Part shown: piece after piece, positions 11,324 to 20,404 of the stretch
Position numbering within the stretch: position 1 is the first letter of the stretch
Layout of the letters: every line of letters starts with the position of its first letter
Source: Falsigemmobacter intermedius
Lineage (GTDB): Bacteria; Pseudomonadota; Alphaproteobacteria; Rhodobacterales; Rhodobacteraceae
Direction of reading: 5' to 3'
Assembly: GCF_004054105.1 (NCBI RefSeq)
Contig: NZ_SBLC01000007.1
Coordinates: forward strand, 62,001 to 126,000
Length of the DNA stretch: 64,000 bases
Program-made: the position numbers and the translations under genes
The notes under the pieces: model-generated
Databases searched by the model: none
Seen by the model: only the letters and a program-made list of their open reading frames with translations
What the model was told of the DNA's origin: nothing

Positions 11324-12052
11324 ACTGACCTCTCTCTCCCGGCCGATGATCAGATGATCATGCAGCACCAGCCCAAGCGCCCGGGCGGCCTCTTCGATCT
11401 TTAAGGTCATGGTAATATCAGCATCCGAGGGCGTGGGATCGCCGGAGGGATGATTATGCACCAGGATAAAGGCGCTGGCATCCAGTTCGAGAGCGCGTTT
11501 TACCACCTCCCGCGGGTAAACCGGCACGTGATCCACGGTGCCACGGGCCTGTTCTTCATCGGCAATCAACACGTTTTTCCGGTCGAGATAAAGCACGCGA
11601 AACTGCTCAACACTGCTGTGCGCCATGGCGGTGTGGCAGTAGTCTAAGAGGGCCTCCCACCCCGACAGAACCGGCCGGTTCAGCACCCGCGCCCGCATCA
11701 TCCGCGCGGCTGCTGCCTCTGTCACCTTCAGATGACAGGCCACGGCCTCTCCCACGCCGTCCAGGGCCAGAAGACGCGGCAGGGGCGCGGCAAGGACCGC
11801 GTTGAAATCGCCGAATGTCTTGAGAAGCTTATGCGCAAGCGGTTTGACATCGCCGCGCGGCAGGGCAGCGAAAAGCACCATTTCCAGCAGCTCATAATCC
11901 GGCAATGCTGCAGCCCCGCCCTGGAGAAAGCGGCTCCGCAACCGCTTGCGGTGGTCGCGGATATAAGACGGCACCACCCCGGCAGGCAGGGCCACCGGAT
12001 CAGCCTCGGCATCAAAGAAGCGCTGTGTCAGATCGGAAAAACCCCGGCTCAT
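11300..12052 (-). CDS. radC: RadC/JAB-domain protein (MPN-type putative metalloprotease fold)
   Basis: A protein of about 250 residues. The N-terminal half has helix-hairpin-helix-like DYELLEMVLFAALPRGDVKPLAHKLL and LLALDGVGEAVACHLKVTEAA. The C-terminal JAB/MPN domain has the metal motif VHNHPSGDPTPSDADI followed by LHDHLIIG. RadC proteins were named for DNA repair but the true role is unsettled. The start is uncertain: ATG 12052 (MSRGFSDL) is favoured, while ATG 12103 is also in frame; neither has a clear ribosome site. Its last codons form one arm of the perfect hairpin at 11286-11323. Confidence 0.88.
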   Translation of the reverse strand: MSRGFSDLTQRFFDAEADPVALPAGVVPSYIRDHRKRLRSRFLQGGAAALPDYELLEMVLFAALPRGDVKPLAHKLLKTFGDFNAVLAAPLPRLLALDGVGEAVACHLKVTEAAAARMMRARVLNRPVLSGWEALLDYCHTAMAHSSVEQFRVLYLDRKNVLIADEEQARGTVDHVPVYPREVVKRALELDASAFILVHNHPSGDPTPSDADITMTLKIEEAARALGLVLHDHLIIGREREVSFRAGGWL

Positions 12053-12111
12053 GGACAGAGCCTGGCAGTTCTGAGTTAATTTCCTCTTAAAGCCCTGCGC
12101 CATCAAAAGCC

Positions 12112-12140
12112 GAAAAAGCAAAGGGCGCCCGAAGGCGCCC
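12112..12140 (-). terminator. Terminator of dnaJ with UUCG loop
   Basis: On the minus strand GGGCGCC-TTCG-GGCGCCC (12140-12123) is followed by CTTTGCTTTTT, directly after the dnaJ stop. The stable tetraloop plus T-rich tail is a typical intrinsic terminator, so radC downstream probably relies on readthrough or a promoter in the short gap. Confidence 0.85.
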
Positions 12141-12146
12141 CGCTTG

Positions 12147-13292
12147 TCAGCTTTTCTTGTCCCAGAAGCTCTTCACCTTGGAAAAGAAGCTGTTGCCTTC
12201 GGGATTGTTATCCTCGGCAAGGCGCTCAAACTCTTCCAGAAGCTCGCGCTGACGGGCCGACAGATTCACCGGGGTCTCAACCGCCAGTTCAATCATCATA
12301 TCGCCGCTGCCACCACCGCGCAGCGCGGGCATCCCCTTGCCACGCAGGCGCATCTGCTTGCCGGTCTGGCTGCCCGCAGGCACTTTGACCCGCGCTTTGC
12401 CGCCGTCGATCGTGGGCACCTCAACCTCACCGCCAAGCGCGGCGGTGGTGATCGAGACCGGCACGCGGCAGTAAAGGTTCACGCCGTCCCGCTGGAAGAT
12501 CTGGTGATCGCGGACCTCGATGAAGATATAGAGATCGCCCGTCGGGCCGCCGCGCATCCCGGCCTCGCCCTCGCCGGTCAGGCGAATGCGGGTCCCGGTC
12601 TCAACCCCGGCAGGGATATTGACCGACAGATTGCGCTCTTTTTCGACGCGCCCCGCACCGCCACAGGCGCGGCAGGGATTTTTGATCGTCTGGCCAGCGC
12701 CGGAACAGGTCGGGCAGGTGCGCTCAACAGTGAAAAAGCCCTGCTGCGCACGGACTTTGCCCATGCCCTGACAGGTGGGGCAGGTCACCGGCTCAGACCC
12801 GTTTTCGCCACCCGAACCATGACAGACGTCACAGTTCACCGCCGTCGGCACGTTGATCGTCTTCTGGACGCCGTTAAAGGCTTCTTCCAGCGTTACGCGC
12901 AGGTTGTAGCGCAGATCCGATCCGCGCCGCGCCCGATTGCGACCACCGCCGCCGCCGCCACGGCCGCCCATGAAATCGCCGAAGAGATCTTCAAAGACAT
13001 CCGAGAAGGCAGAGGAGAAATCACCGCCGCCGCCGCCAAAGCCACCGCGGCCCCCGCCCATGCCCCCTTCAAAAGCAGCATGACCAAAGCGGTCATAGGC
13101 CGCCTTTTTCTGCTCATCCTTCAGGGTCTCATAGGCCTCATTGACCTCTTTGAACTGCGCCTCGGCATCCGCATTGTCGCGGTTGCGGTCGGGGTGCAGC
13201 TCTTTCGCTTTGGTGCGATAGGCCTTTTTGATTTCTTCTGCCGAGGCGCCCCTGGCGATGCCAAGCACCTCATAGAAGTCACGTTTTGCCAT
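12147..13292 (-). CDS. dnaJ: Chaperone DnaJ (Hsp40)
   Basis: A 381-residue type I J-protein that delivers unfolded clients to DnaK and stimulates its ATPase. The J domain begins [14 protein letters not shown] and holds the HPD triad in KELHPDRN. A long Gly/Phe-rich linker follows ([15 protein letters not shown]). Four CxxCxGxG zinc repeats are present in order: [24 protein letters not shown] and CRACGGAG. The C-terminal substrate domains end near [17 protein letters not shown]. It lies 72 bp downstream of dnaK on the same strand, beyond a hairpin, so expression is partly coupled to the dnaK heat-shock promoter. Confidence 0.98.
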   Translation of the reverse strand: MAKRDFYEVLGIARGASAEEIKKAYRTKAKELHPDRNRDNADAEAQFKEVNEAYETLKDEQKKAAYDRFGHAAFEGGMGGGRGGFGGGGGDFSSAFSDVFEDLFGDFMGGRGGGGGGRNRARRGSDLRYNLRVTLEEAFNGVQKTINVPTAVNCDVCHGSGGENGSEPVTCPTCQGMGKVRAQQGFFTVERTCPTCSGAGQTIKNPCRACGGAGRVEKERNLSVNIPAGVETGTRIRLTGEGEAGMRGGPTGDLYIFIEVRDHQIFQRDGVNLYCRVPVSITTAALGGEVEVPTIDGGKARVKVPAGSQTGKQMRLRGKGMPALRGGGSGDMMIELAVETPVNLSARQRELLEEFERLAEDNNPEGNSFFSKVKSFWDKKS

Positions 13293-13321
13293 TCCGTTCC
13301 CCGTATCGAGTCAAAGACAAA

Positions 13322-13346
13322 GGGCGGTCCTTCTTCAGGACCGCCC
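13322..13346 (-). terminator. Hairpin between dnaK and dnaJ (partial terminator or mRNA processing signal)
   Basis: On the minus strand GGGCGGTCC pairs with GGACCGCCC (9 bp, 7-nt loop), followed by a TTTGTCTTTG tail, in the dnaK-dnaJ gap. Such attenuators commonly set a higher level of DnaK than DnaJ. Confidence 0.65.
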
Positions 13347-13364
13347 CCGCTTCGCTCTGTGCTG

Positions 13365-15290
13365 TCAGCGACGCTTGCGGTCTTCGCCGAGATCTTCGAA
13401 ATCGGCGTCAACGATGTCATCATCGCTGTCACGACCACGTGCGGGGCCTTCGTCGTCGCCATCCGCATCGCCCTGGCCATCAGCCTGAGCTTTGTAGATC
13501 GCTTCGCCGAGCTTCATGGCAGCCTCGGTCAGGTTCTGGATCGCCGATTTGATCTTGCCGGCATCGTCTTTCGCCAGAGCCTCTTCCAGCGGGCCCATGG
13601 CCAGCTCGATGGCTTCGACGGTCGACGGATCCACCTTGTCCGAATGCTCTTTCAGCGACTTTTTGGTCGAGTCGAGCAGGCTTTCGCCCTGGTTTTTCGC
13701 TTCAACCAGCTCTTTACGGGCCTTATCGGCTTCGGCGTTGGCTTCTGCATCGCGGATCATCTGTTCGATGTCTGCATCCGACAGACCACCCGAGGCCTGG
13801 ATGGTGATGCGCTGCTCTTTGCCGGTGCCTTTGTCCTTCGCCGAGACCGAGACGATGCCGTTGGCGTCGATGTCAAAGGTCACTTCGATCTGCGGCATGC
13901 CGCGCGGAGCCGGCGGGATCTGCTCAAGGTTGAACTGACCCAGCATCTTGTTGTCCGCAGCCATTTCGCGCTCACCCTGGAACACGCGGATGGTCACGGC
14001 ATTCTGGTTGTCTTCTGCGGTCGAGAACACCTGCGATTTTTTGGTCGGGATCGTGGTGTTACGGTCGATCAGACGGGTGAAGACACCGCCCAGCGTCTCA
14101 ATGCCCAGCGAGAGCGGGGTCACGTCGAGCAGAACCACGTCTTTCACGTCGCCCTGCAGAACGCCGGCCTGGATGGCTGCGCCCATGGCCACGACTTCAT
14201 CCGGGTTCACGCCCTTGTTCGGCTCTTTGCCGAAGAATTCGGTGACAGCCTGGATGACTTTCGGCATGCGGGTCTGACCGCCGACCAGAACGACCTCATC
14301 GATGTCGCCTTTCGACAGGCCGGCATCTTTCAGCGCTGCGATGCAGGGCTTGAGCGACGCTTTGACCAGATCGTCGACCAGCGATTCCAGTTTCGCACGG
14401 GTCAGCTTCACCATCAGGTGCAGCGGCTGGCCGGTGTTTTTGTCCATCGAGATGAACGGCTGGTTGATCTCGGTCTGCTGCGAGGACGACAGCTCGATTT
14501 TGGCTTTCTCAGCGGCTTCTTTCAGACGCTGCAGAGCCATTTTGTCGAGGGTCAGGTCAACGCCATGCTCTTTTTTGAACTCGCCTGCCAGGTAGGAGAC
14601 GATGCGCATGTCGAAGTCTTCGCCACCGAGGAAGGTGTCGCCGTTGGTCGATTTCACTTCGAACAGGCCATCATCGATCTCGAGAATGGTGATGTCGAAG
14701 GTACCGCCGCCAAGGTCATAGACCGCGATGGTTTTGCTGTCTTTTTTGTCGAGGCCATAGGCCAGCGCAGCCGCAGTCGGCTCGTTGATGATGCGCAGTA
14801 CTTCCAGACCGGCGATTTTGCCGGCGTCTTTGGTAGCCTGACGCTGAGCATCGTTGAAGTAGGCCGGAACGGTGATGACAGCCTGCGTGACGGTCTCGCC
14901 GAGATAGGACTCAGCGGTTTCTTTCATCTTCTGCAGGATGACGGCCGAGACCTGCGCGGGGGAATATTTCTCACCGCGGGCTTCAACCCATGCGTCACCA
15001 TTGCCACCGTCAACGATGGCGTAGGGCATGTTTTTCTTATCTTTTTCCAGTGCCGGATCATTGGCGCGACGGCCGATCAGACGTTTCACTGCAAAGATGG
15101 TATTGGTCGGGTTGGTGACGGCCTGGCGCTTTGCAGGCTGACCGACGAGACGCTCGCTCTCGGTGAAGGCAACGATCGACGGCGTGGTACGCGCGCCTTC
15201 CGAATTCTCGATCACACGGGGCTGCGAACCGTCCATGATGGCGACGCAGCTGTTGGTCGTGCCGAGGTCGATACCGATGACTTTGGCCAT
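13365..15290 (-). CDS. dnaK: Chaperone DnaK (Hsp70)
   Basis: A 641-residue cytoplasmic Hsp70, the usual length for the family. The N-terminus [20 protein letters not shown] carries the first phosphate loop; later signatures are [13 protein letters not shown] and [13 protein letters not shown], with the linker [16 protein letters not shown] leading into the substrate-binding domain. The C-terminal lid ends in the acidic [15 protein letters not shown] tail. It is the first gene of a dnaK-dnaJ unit read leftward from an RpoH-type promoter. The long plus-strand frame overlying it is a shadow. Confidence 0.99.
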   Translation of the reverse strand: MAKVIGIDLGTTNSCVAIMDGSQPRVIENSEGARTTPSIVAFTESERLVGQPAKRQAVTNPTNTIFAVKRLIGRRANDPALEKDKKNMPYAIVDGGNGDAWVEARGEKYSPAQVSAVILQKMKETAESYLGETVTQAVITVPAYFNDAQRQATKDAGKIAGLEVLRIINEPTAAALAYGLDKKDSKTIAVYDLGGGTFDITILEIDDGLFEVKSTNGDTFLGGEDFDMRIVSYLAGEFKKEHGVDLTLDKMALQRLKEAAEKAKIELSSSQQTEINQPFISMDKNTGQPLHLMVKLTRAKLESLVDDLVKASLKPCIAALKDAGLSKGDIDEVVLVGGQTRMPKVIQAVTEFFGKEPNKGVNPDEVVAMGAAIQAGVLQGDVKDVVLLDVTPLSLGIETLGGVFTRLIDRNTTIPTKKSQVFSTAEDNQNAVTIRVFQGEREMAADNKMLGQFNLEQIPPAPRGMPQIEVTFDIDANGIVSVSAKDKGTGKEQRITIQASGGLSDADIEQMIRDAEANAEADKARKELVEAKNQGESLLDSTKKSLKEHSDKVDPSTVEAIELAMGPLEEALAKDDAGKIKSAIQNLTEAAMKLGEAIYKAQADGQGDADGDDEGPARGRDSDDDIVDADFEDLGEDRKRR

Positions 15291-15397
15291 ATTGCTTCCT
15301 CTTCAGGCGATATGCAGGAACCGGACCCTCACATGTGGCATCCGGCGCCGATCCCAGATTACAGGTCCGGAGTGATCCGGGCCCCTTACGTTCGGGT

Positions 15398-15426
15398 ATA
15401 TATGGGGGGGCTTATCGCCCTGCAAG
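15398..15426 (-). promoter_or_regulatory. RpoH (sigma-32) type heat-shock promoter of dnaK
   Basis: Minus strand: CTTGCA (15426-15421), a 13-bp spacer, then CCCCATATATA beginning at 15407. This matches the alphaproteobacterial RpoH pattern CTTG..-N13-CCCCATAT. The transcript would carry a leader of about 100 nt before dnaK. Confidence 0.8.
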
Positions 15427-15491
15427 TGTCACGCCGCTGTGATTTTGCAACGATCCCGCTACGCCAGGCCAAAGCCCGCCATCTGCCTGAT

Positions 15492-16319
15492 TTATTTACC
15501 TGCACCCCAGCTCAGCGAGGCATGGCGACGGGTGTAAAACTCCAGCATCAGACCCAGCATCAGGCAGCAAAGCGTTACAATGACCGGATAGCTGAGGCTG
15601 GTGTAGCGCGGCTCATAGTTCAAAAAGATCGCGCCCCGCGCCTGGTCGATGCAGTGAAACAGCGGGTTCCAGTCGAAAAGCCCGATCATGCTTCCGGGCA
15701 ACATATTGACCACAAACATCTTTCCCGAGGCGATCATATTCACCCGCTGATAGACGGTTGAAATCATCATCACACCCGAGGGCCACCAGGGCTTCGCCGC
15801 CAGCAGCACCATGCCGATCGTCGCCCCCGATCCCCAGGCCAGAAGAAAAATGCCTAAAGTTTTCGCTGGATTGTGAATGGTGATCTGCTGAACCGCAGCG
15901 TGATAGACCCAAAGCACAATCGCCGCCGATAAAACCTGCAGGTAAAGCGACGACAGCGCCGCCGCCATGATCGAGATCACGGTATTCATCGGTGCATGTT
16001 TCATCATGGGAGAGGTCGGCCCCTCTGCCCCGGAAACCGCCCCCACCGCCTTGGTATGGGTCAGGAACATAAAAACGCCCGACATCACATAGAGCAGAAA
16101 ATCACCCCGGATCGCCAGGCGGCGCATGTTTAAAAGCTCAAACATGATGTAGAAAACGCCCACCAGCAGCACGGTCTGAAAGACGTTGAGCAAAAGCCCC
16201 ACCATGGCATTGCCATGAGATTTGCGCACATTGCGCACCGTCGCGTGATAAATCCGCTCCAGCAGCGAGATCGCGCTGCCAAGGCGCCCGGTTTTTCTGC
16301 TCTCTGCCGCTTTAAACAT
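15492..16319 (-). CDS. ABC-2 type polysaccharide-export permease (KpsM/Wzm-like)
   Basis: A 275-residue inner-membrane protein with about six hydrophobic segments, of the ABC-2 class that exports capsule or O-antigen polysaccharides. Typical stretches are ERIYHATVRNVRKSHGNA at the N-terminus, RGDFLLYVMSGVFMFLTHTK, EGPTSPMMKHAPMNT, and FDWNPLFHCIDQARGAIFLN before the last membrane segments. ATG 16319 is chosen because it gives the family N-terminus (MFKAAESRK) and because longer versions run into the divergent cysQ gene. No cognate ATPase gene is in the window; the partner must be elsewhere. Its neighbours make a surface-glycan role likely. Confidence 0.85.
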   Translation of the reverse strand: MFKAAESRKTGRLGSAISLLERIYHATVRNVRKSHGNAMVGLLLNVFQTVLLVGVFYIMFELLNMRRLAIRGDFLLYVMSGVFMFLTHTKAVGAVSGAEGPTSPMMKHAPMNTVISIMAAALSSLYLQVLSAAIVLWVYHAAVQQITIHNPAKTLGIFLLAWGSGATIGMVLLAAKPWWPSGVMMISTVYQRVNMIASGKMFVVNMLPGSMIGLFDWNPLFHCIDQARGAIFLNYEPRYTSLSYPVIVTLCCLMLGLMLEFYTRRHASLSWGAGK

Positions 16320-16415
16320 GTACCGTCCGCATACTTGCCCCGATCGCGCGCCAGCCCCTAATGTAGACTGCGATTGCGGCATCACGAAGACATTTGCGCG
16401 TGAGAGAGGATTTCC

Positions 16416-17225
16416 ATGACCCTGACAACCGCAGAGCGCCAGGCCCTTGTGACGACCATGCGCCGCCTTGCCCTTCAGGCGGGTGAGGCCATTCTTGAGG
16501 TCTATCACTCCGGCGACAGCGGCACCCGCCTGAAGGCGGATGAAAGCCCCGTCACTCTGGCCGATGAGGCCGCAGACCGGCTGATCTCGGCAGGTCTCAG
16601 GGCAGAGTTTCCGCAGCTGACGCTGATCACCGAAGAACAGGCCGAAAGCCATGCGCTGCAGGCTTCGACCTTCCTCATCGTTGATCCCCTTGATGGCACG
16701 AAGGAATTTGTGCAGCGTCGCGGCGATTTCACCGTCAATATCGCCTATGTCGAAGAGGGTGTGCCGCTTCTTGGCGTGGTCTATGCCCCGGCAAAAGAGC
16801 GGCTTTTCTATACACCTGCTGAGGGCGGCGCGGTGGAAGAGGAAGCCCCCTTCGGTGCCACAGCCGGCCGCATCAAGCCGCTGCGGGTGGCAGAGCCTGA
16901 TCTGAATGCGCTGCGCGTCGTCGCGTCAAAATCGCACCGCGACCAGGCGACGGATGATTACATCGCGCTTTATCCGACCGGCGATCTGAAAAGCGCAGGC
17001 TCCAGCCTGAAGTTCTGCCTTGTCGCCTGCGGCGAGGCCGATCTCTATCCCCGCTGCGGGCGGACCATGGAATGGGACACCGCTGCCGGCGATGCGATTT
17101 TGCGCGCGGCGGGCGGGGTCATGGTCCACATGGAGGATCTGCGCCCCTTCACCTATGGCAAAGCCGGCTGGGAAAACGGCTTCTTTATCGCCGCTGCGCC
17201 ACAGGTCCCGCTGAAGGCGCGGTAA
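16416..17225 (+). CDS. cysQ: 3'(2'),5'-bisphosphate nucleotidase CysQ
   Basis: A 269-residue inositol-monophosphatase-fold, Mg-dependent, lithium-sensitive type phosphatase. It removes 3'-phosphoadenosine 5'-phosphate (PAP), the by-product of sulfate assimilation and of sulfotransferases. Metal-site motifs are EEQAES (73-78), DPLDGTKEF (90-98) and WDTAAGDAIL near residue 222. It is divergent from the polysaccharide permease and upstream of galU and the glycosyltransferase/sulfotransferase run, so it may clear PAP made by the sulfotransferase at 22108. A general sulfur-metabolism role is equally possible. Confidence 0.93.
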   Translation: MTLTTAERQALVTTMRRLALQAGEAILEVYHSGDSGTRLKADESPVTLADEAADRLISAGLRAEFPQLTLITEEQAESHALQASTFLIVDPLDGTKEFVQRRGDFTVNIAYVEEGVPLLGVVYAPAKERLFYTPAEGGAVEEEAPFGATAGRIKPLRVAEPDLNALRVVASKSHRDQATDDYIALYPTGDLKSAGSSLKFCLVACGEADLYPRCGRTMEWDTAAGDAILRAAGGVMVHMEDLRPFTYGKAGWENGFFIAAAPQVPLKAR

Positions 17226-17249
17226 TCAGCGGAAGATTGCAACCCTGGG

Positions 17250-17261
17250 TTTGCGCGCAAA
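17250..17261. promoter_or_regulatory. 12-bp palindrome in the galU leader region
   Basis: TTTGCGCGCAAA is a perfect palindrome in the 176-bp gap between cysQ and galU, next to a second quasi-palindrome GCAACCC-t-GGGTTTGC (17239-17254). It could be an operator; no regulator family is assigned. Confidence 0.3.
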
Positions 17262-17401
17262 CAAATCCGTTGCGAGAAGATTTGCACTGATCTACGCCGG
17301 AGCGGTCCTGCCCGGACCGGCTCCAGCCCCGACGGACATGAATTCAGAACCGACCCGGGGCTTCACGCCTTTCCGCAGACTCATTTTTAAGGATTCCCCA
17401 G

Positions 17402-18280
17402 ATGCAAAAGAAGGTAACGAAGGCCGTCTTTCCGGTTGCAGGCCTCGGCACACGCTTTCTTCCCGCTACCAAATCGATCCCGAAAGAGATCATGACGCTG
17501 GTCGACCGCCCGCTGATCCAATACGCCATCGACGAGGCGCGGGCCGCAGGCATCCGGGAGTTCATCTTTGTGACCTCGCGCGGAAAATCCGCGCTTGAGG
17601 ATTACTTCGATCACAACCCCGAACTGGAAACCGCGCTGAAGTCCAAGGGTAAGACCGAACTCCTGGCAGAGCTGCAGCACACCAATATGGATTCGGGCGC
17701 CATCGCCTATGTCCGTCAGAACAGCCCGCGCGGCCTTGGTCATGCCGTCTGGTGCGCGCGCCGCATGATCGGCGATGAGCCTTTCGCCGTGCTGCTGCCC
17801 GATGACGTGATCGCCGCAGAAAAGCCCTGCCTTGCGCAGATGGTGGAAGCCTATGCCGAAACCGGCGGCAATATGGTTGCGGCCATGGAAGTGCCGGAAG
17901 ACAAAGCCTCGTCCTATGGTGTTCTCGATATCGGTGAGACCATGGGCCGTGTGGTCCGTGCCAAAGGCATGGTCGAAAAGCCCGCCAAAGGCACCGCGCC
18001 CTCGAACCTCGCTGTGATCGGCCGCTACATTCTGACGCCGGAAGTGCTCAAGCATCTCGACAAAGCAGAGGTCGGCACCGGTGGAGAGATCCAGCTGACC
18101 GATGCCATCGCCAAAGAAACCGCCAAAAACCAGGTCTTCGGCCTGCGCTTTGAGGGCGAGCGTTACGACTGCGGCTCAAAATCGGGCTTCCTCCAGGCGA
18201 CCGTGGCCTTCGGCCTGAAGCGCCCGGATCTGCGCGACGAACTGCACGAGTTCCTCACCTCGCTTGATCTGTCGAAATAA
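17402..18280 (+). CDS. galU: UTP-glucose-1-phosphate uridylyltransferase
   Basis: A 292-residue nucleotidyltransferase that makes UDP-glucose, the donor or precursor for many surface polysaccharides. The nucleotide-binding signature is VAGLGTRFLPATKSIPKEI (12-30), with RPLIQYAIDEA after it, the DDVI metal site in LLPDDVIAA, and the C-terminal YDCGSKSGFL. It is the first gene of a tight run: the next ATG follows its stop by 3 bp. That layout suggests it feeds UDP-glucose to the glycosyltransferases downstream. Confidence 0.97.
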   Translation: MQKKVTKAVFPVAGLGTRFLPATKSIPKEIMTLVDRPLIQYAIDEARAAGIREFIFVTSRGKSALEDYFDHNPELETALKSKGKTELLAELQHTNMDSGAIAYVRQNSPRGLGHAVWCARRMIGDEPFAVLLPDDVIAAEKPCLAQMVEAYAETGGNMVAAMEVPEDKASSYGVLDIGETMGRVVRAKGMVEKPAKGTAPSNLAVIGRYILTPEVLKHLDKAEVGTGGEIQLTDAIAKETAKNQVFGLRFEGERYDCGSKSGFLQATVAFGLKRPDLRDELHEFLTSLDLSK

Positions 18281-18283
18281 GCC

Positions 18284-19351
18284 ATGACAGGCCGCCGGAT
18301 CCTGCCCCCTGCGGGTCGGTCCGGGGGCCTGCCCTCAGTCAGCCCTGCCGTTGCCCTGCGCCTGCGCGGGCGGCGGCAGTATCTGATCCTGCGCGGCCAG
18401 CGTCGCCGCCTGCGCGATCTGACCGCCCTGGCCGATCGCACCGGCGCCATTGCGCGCGGCGCGATCCTGCTCTTTGCCACTCTGCGCAATGAAGAAAACC
18501 GCCTGCCCTGGTTTCTCGAGCATTACCGCCGCCTCGGCGTCGCGCATTTCCTGATCGTCGCCAACAACTGCACCGATGGCTCCGAGGCCCTGCTGAAAGA
18601 CCAGCCCGATGTCTCGCTCTGGCGGACCACGGCCTCTTATAAGGCCTCGCGCTTTGGCATGGACTGGATGAACGGCCTGCTGGCGCGCTATGGCCATGGC
18701 CATTGGTGCCTGACCGTCGATGCCGATGAGCTGCTGATCTATCCGCATTGGGAAAGCCGCCCCCTGCCCGCGCTGACCGACTGGCTCGACGATCATGCGA
18801 TCCCCGCGCTTGGCACGATGATGCTCGATCTTTACCCCAGGGGGCCCCTGGGGGCTGAGCCTTCCGCACCCGGACAGGACCCGCTGGAGACAATCCCCTG
18901 GTTTGACAGCGGCAATTACACCCGGCGGCGTCAGAAAAATCTGGGCAATCTCTGGATCCAGGGCGGTCCGAGAGCGCGGGCGTTTTTCAGCACTGACCCG
19001 CGCCGTGCGCCGACGCTTGGCAAGGTGCCGCTGGTGCGCTGGCACTGGCGCTATGCCTATGTCAGCTCCACCCATACCCTGCTGCCCCGCCGGCTGAACG
19101 ACCGCGCCGAGACGGAGGGCGGGGAAGACCTCTGCGGCCTGCTGCTGCATACGAAGTTTCTCAGCACCATTGTCGAAAAATCACGCGAAGAAGCGACAAG
19201 AGGAGAGCATTTTGAGAACTCTTCCCTCTATAACGAGTATTACGCCGCGCTCAGCGCGGCACCGCAGCTTTGGACAGAGCAGTCAAAGCGGTATCAGGGC
19301 TGGCGCGGGCTTGAAGCCCTTGGCCTGATGTCGCGTGGCGGCTGGCTCTGA
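18284..19351 (+). CDS. Glycosyltransferase family 2-like protein (tandem paralogue 1)
   Basis: A 355-residue GT-A-fold glycosyltransferase of the group annotated Glyco_tranf_2_4. Conserved blocks are ILLFATLRNEENRLPWFLEH (nucleotide-sugar binding), LIVANNCTDGS, WCLTVDADELLIYP with the acidic metal motif, WFDSGNYTRRR and GNLWIQGGPRARAF. The next gene is a clear paralogue with the same blocks throughout. It starts 3 bp after galU with only a weak ribosome site, so coupling to galU translation is likely. Donor and acceptor sugars are unknown. Confidence 0.87.
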   Translation: MTGRRILPPAGRSGGLPSVSPAVALRLRGRRQYLILRGQRRRLRDLTALADRTGAIARGAILLFATLRNEENRLPWFLEHYRRLGVAHFLIVANNCTDGSEALLKDQPDVSLWRTTASYKASRFGMDWMNGLLARYGHGHWCLTVDADELLIYPHWESRPLPALTDWLDDHAIPALGTMMLDLYPRGPLGAEPSAPGQDPLETIPWFDSGNYTRRRQKNLGNLWIQGGPRARAFFSTDPRRAPTLGKVPLVRWHWRYAYVSSTHTLLPRRLNDRAETEGGEDLCGLLLHTKFLSTIVEKSREEATRGEHFENSSLYNEYYAALSAAPQLWTEQSKRYQGWRGLEALGLMSRGGWL

Positions 19352-19389
19352 GACAGGCCGGGAGAGGGTAACAGGGGGGCGGACAGCGT

Positions 19390-20400
19390 TTGGGGCTTTG
19401 GCAGTCATATCGTCTGCGCTGGAAGCGGCGGCGCTGGCTCTGGCGGGCAAGGCAGCGCGGGCGCGAACTGCGCAGCCTGCGCGACAGAACTGCCTCCATC
19501 CGTCCCGGGCAGATCCTGCTGTTTTGCTGCCTGCGCAATGAACTGGTGCGGCTGCCGTGGTTTCTGGACTATTACCGCAACCTGGGCGTCAGCCAGTTTC
19601 TGATCGTCGACAACGGCTCAGAGGACGGCTCAGCCGACTACCTCTGCGCCCAGGAGGATGTCTCGCTCTGGCACACCACCGCCTCTTATCGCGGGGCACA
19701 TTATGGCGTGGACTGGATCAACGATCTGCTGCGCCGCTATGGCACCGGGCATTGGTGCCTGACCGTCGATCCCGACGAATTTCTGGTCTATCCCTTCAGC
19801 GACAGCCGCCCGCTGAAGGCGCTGACCGACTGGCTTGAGGCTTCGGGCACCCGCGCTTTTCCGGCGATGTTGCTGGATATGTATCCCAAAGGGCCGATCA
19901 CCGCGCAGCCCTACCGCGCCGGAACGGACCCGCTGGCGATTGCCTGCTGGTTTGACAGCGGCAATTACACCTTCCGCCGCAACCCCGATCTGGGCAATCT
20001 CTGGATCCAGGGCGGCCCGCGCAGCCGGGCGTTCTTTGCCGACAATCCCGCCAAAGCCCCGGCGCTGAACAAGATGCCCCTGGTCCGCTGGCGGCGCGGT
20101 TATGCCTATATCAGCTCCACCCATATGATGCTGCCACGCGGGCTGAATCTCACCTATGACCGCTCAGGCGGAGAGATCATCTCAGGCTGCCTGCTGCATC
20201 CGAAGTTTCTCGACACCCTCACCACCAAGGCCGAAGAAGAGACACAGAGAGGCCAGCATTTCGCCGCAGGGGCCGAGTATCGCGCTTATCTGGAGGGGCT
20301 GCGCGCGCAGCCAGATCTCTGGACCCGCTGGTCAGAGCATTACATCAACTGGCGCCAGCTTGAGATCCTCGGGCTGATGTCGAAAGGCAACTGGACGTGA
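19390..20400 (+). CDS. Glycosyltransferase family 2-like protein (tandem paralogue 2)
   Basis: A 336-residue paralogue of the preceding gene sharing LLFCCLRNELVRLPWFLDYY, LIVDNGSEDGS, WCLTVDPDEFLVYP, WFDSGNYTFRR and GNLWIQGGPRSRAF. In place of DADE it has DPDE at the metal site, as many family members do. The start is TTG at 19390 behind an AGGGGGG ribosome site 7 bp away. It is separated by 38 bp from paralogue 1 and by 4 bp from the next gene. The pair probably arose by tandem duplication and may add successive sugars. Confidence 0.87.
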   Translation: MGLWQSYRLRWKRRRWLWRARQRGRELRSLRDRTASIRPGQILLFCCLRNELVRLPWFLDYYRNLGVSQFLIVDNGSEDGSADYLCAQEDVSLWHTTASYRGAHYGVDWINDLLRRYGTGHWCLTVDPDEFLVYPFSDSRPLKALTDWLEASGTRAFPAMLLDMYPKGPITAQPYRAGTDPLAIACWFDSGNYTFRRNPDLGNLWIQGGPRSRAFFADNPAKAPALNKMPLVRWRRGYAYISSTHMMLPRGLNLTYDRSGGEIISGCLLHPKFLDTLTTKAEEETQRGQHFAAGAEYRAYLEGLRAQPDLWTRWSEHYINWRQLEILGLMSKGNWT

Positions 20401-20404
20401 GCGC

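Noticed and set aside
12144-15761. A 1205-codon open frame on the plus strand opposite dnaJ and dnaK
   Set aside because: It mirrors two unmistakable chaperone genes and has no family motif; long antisense frames are common in high-GC DNA.
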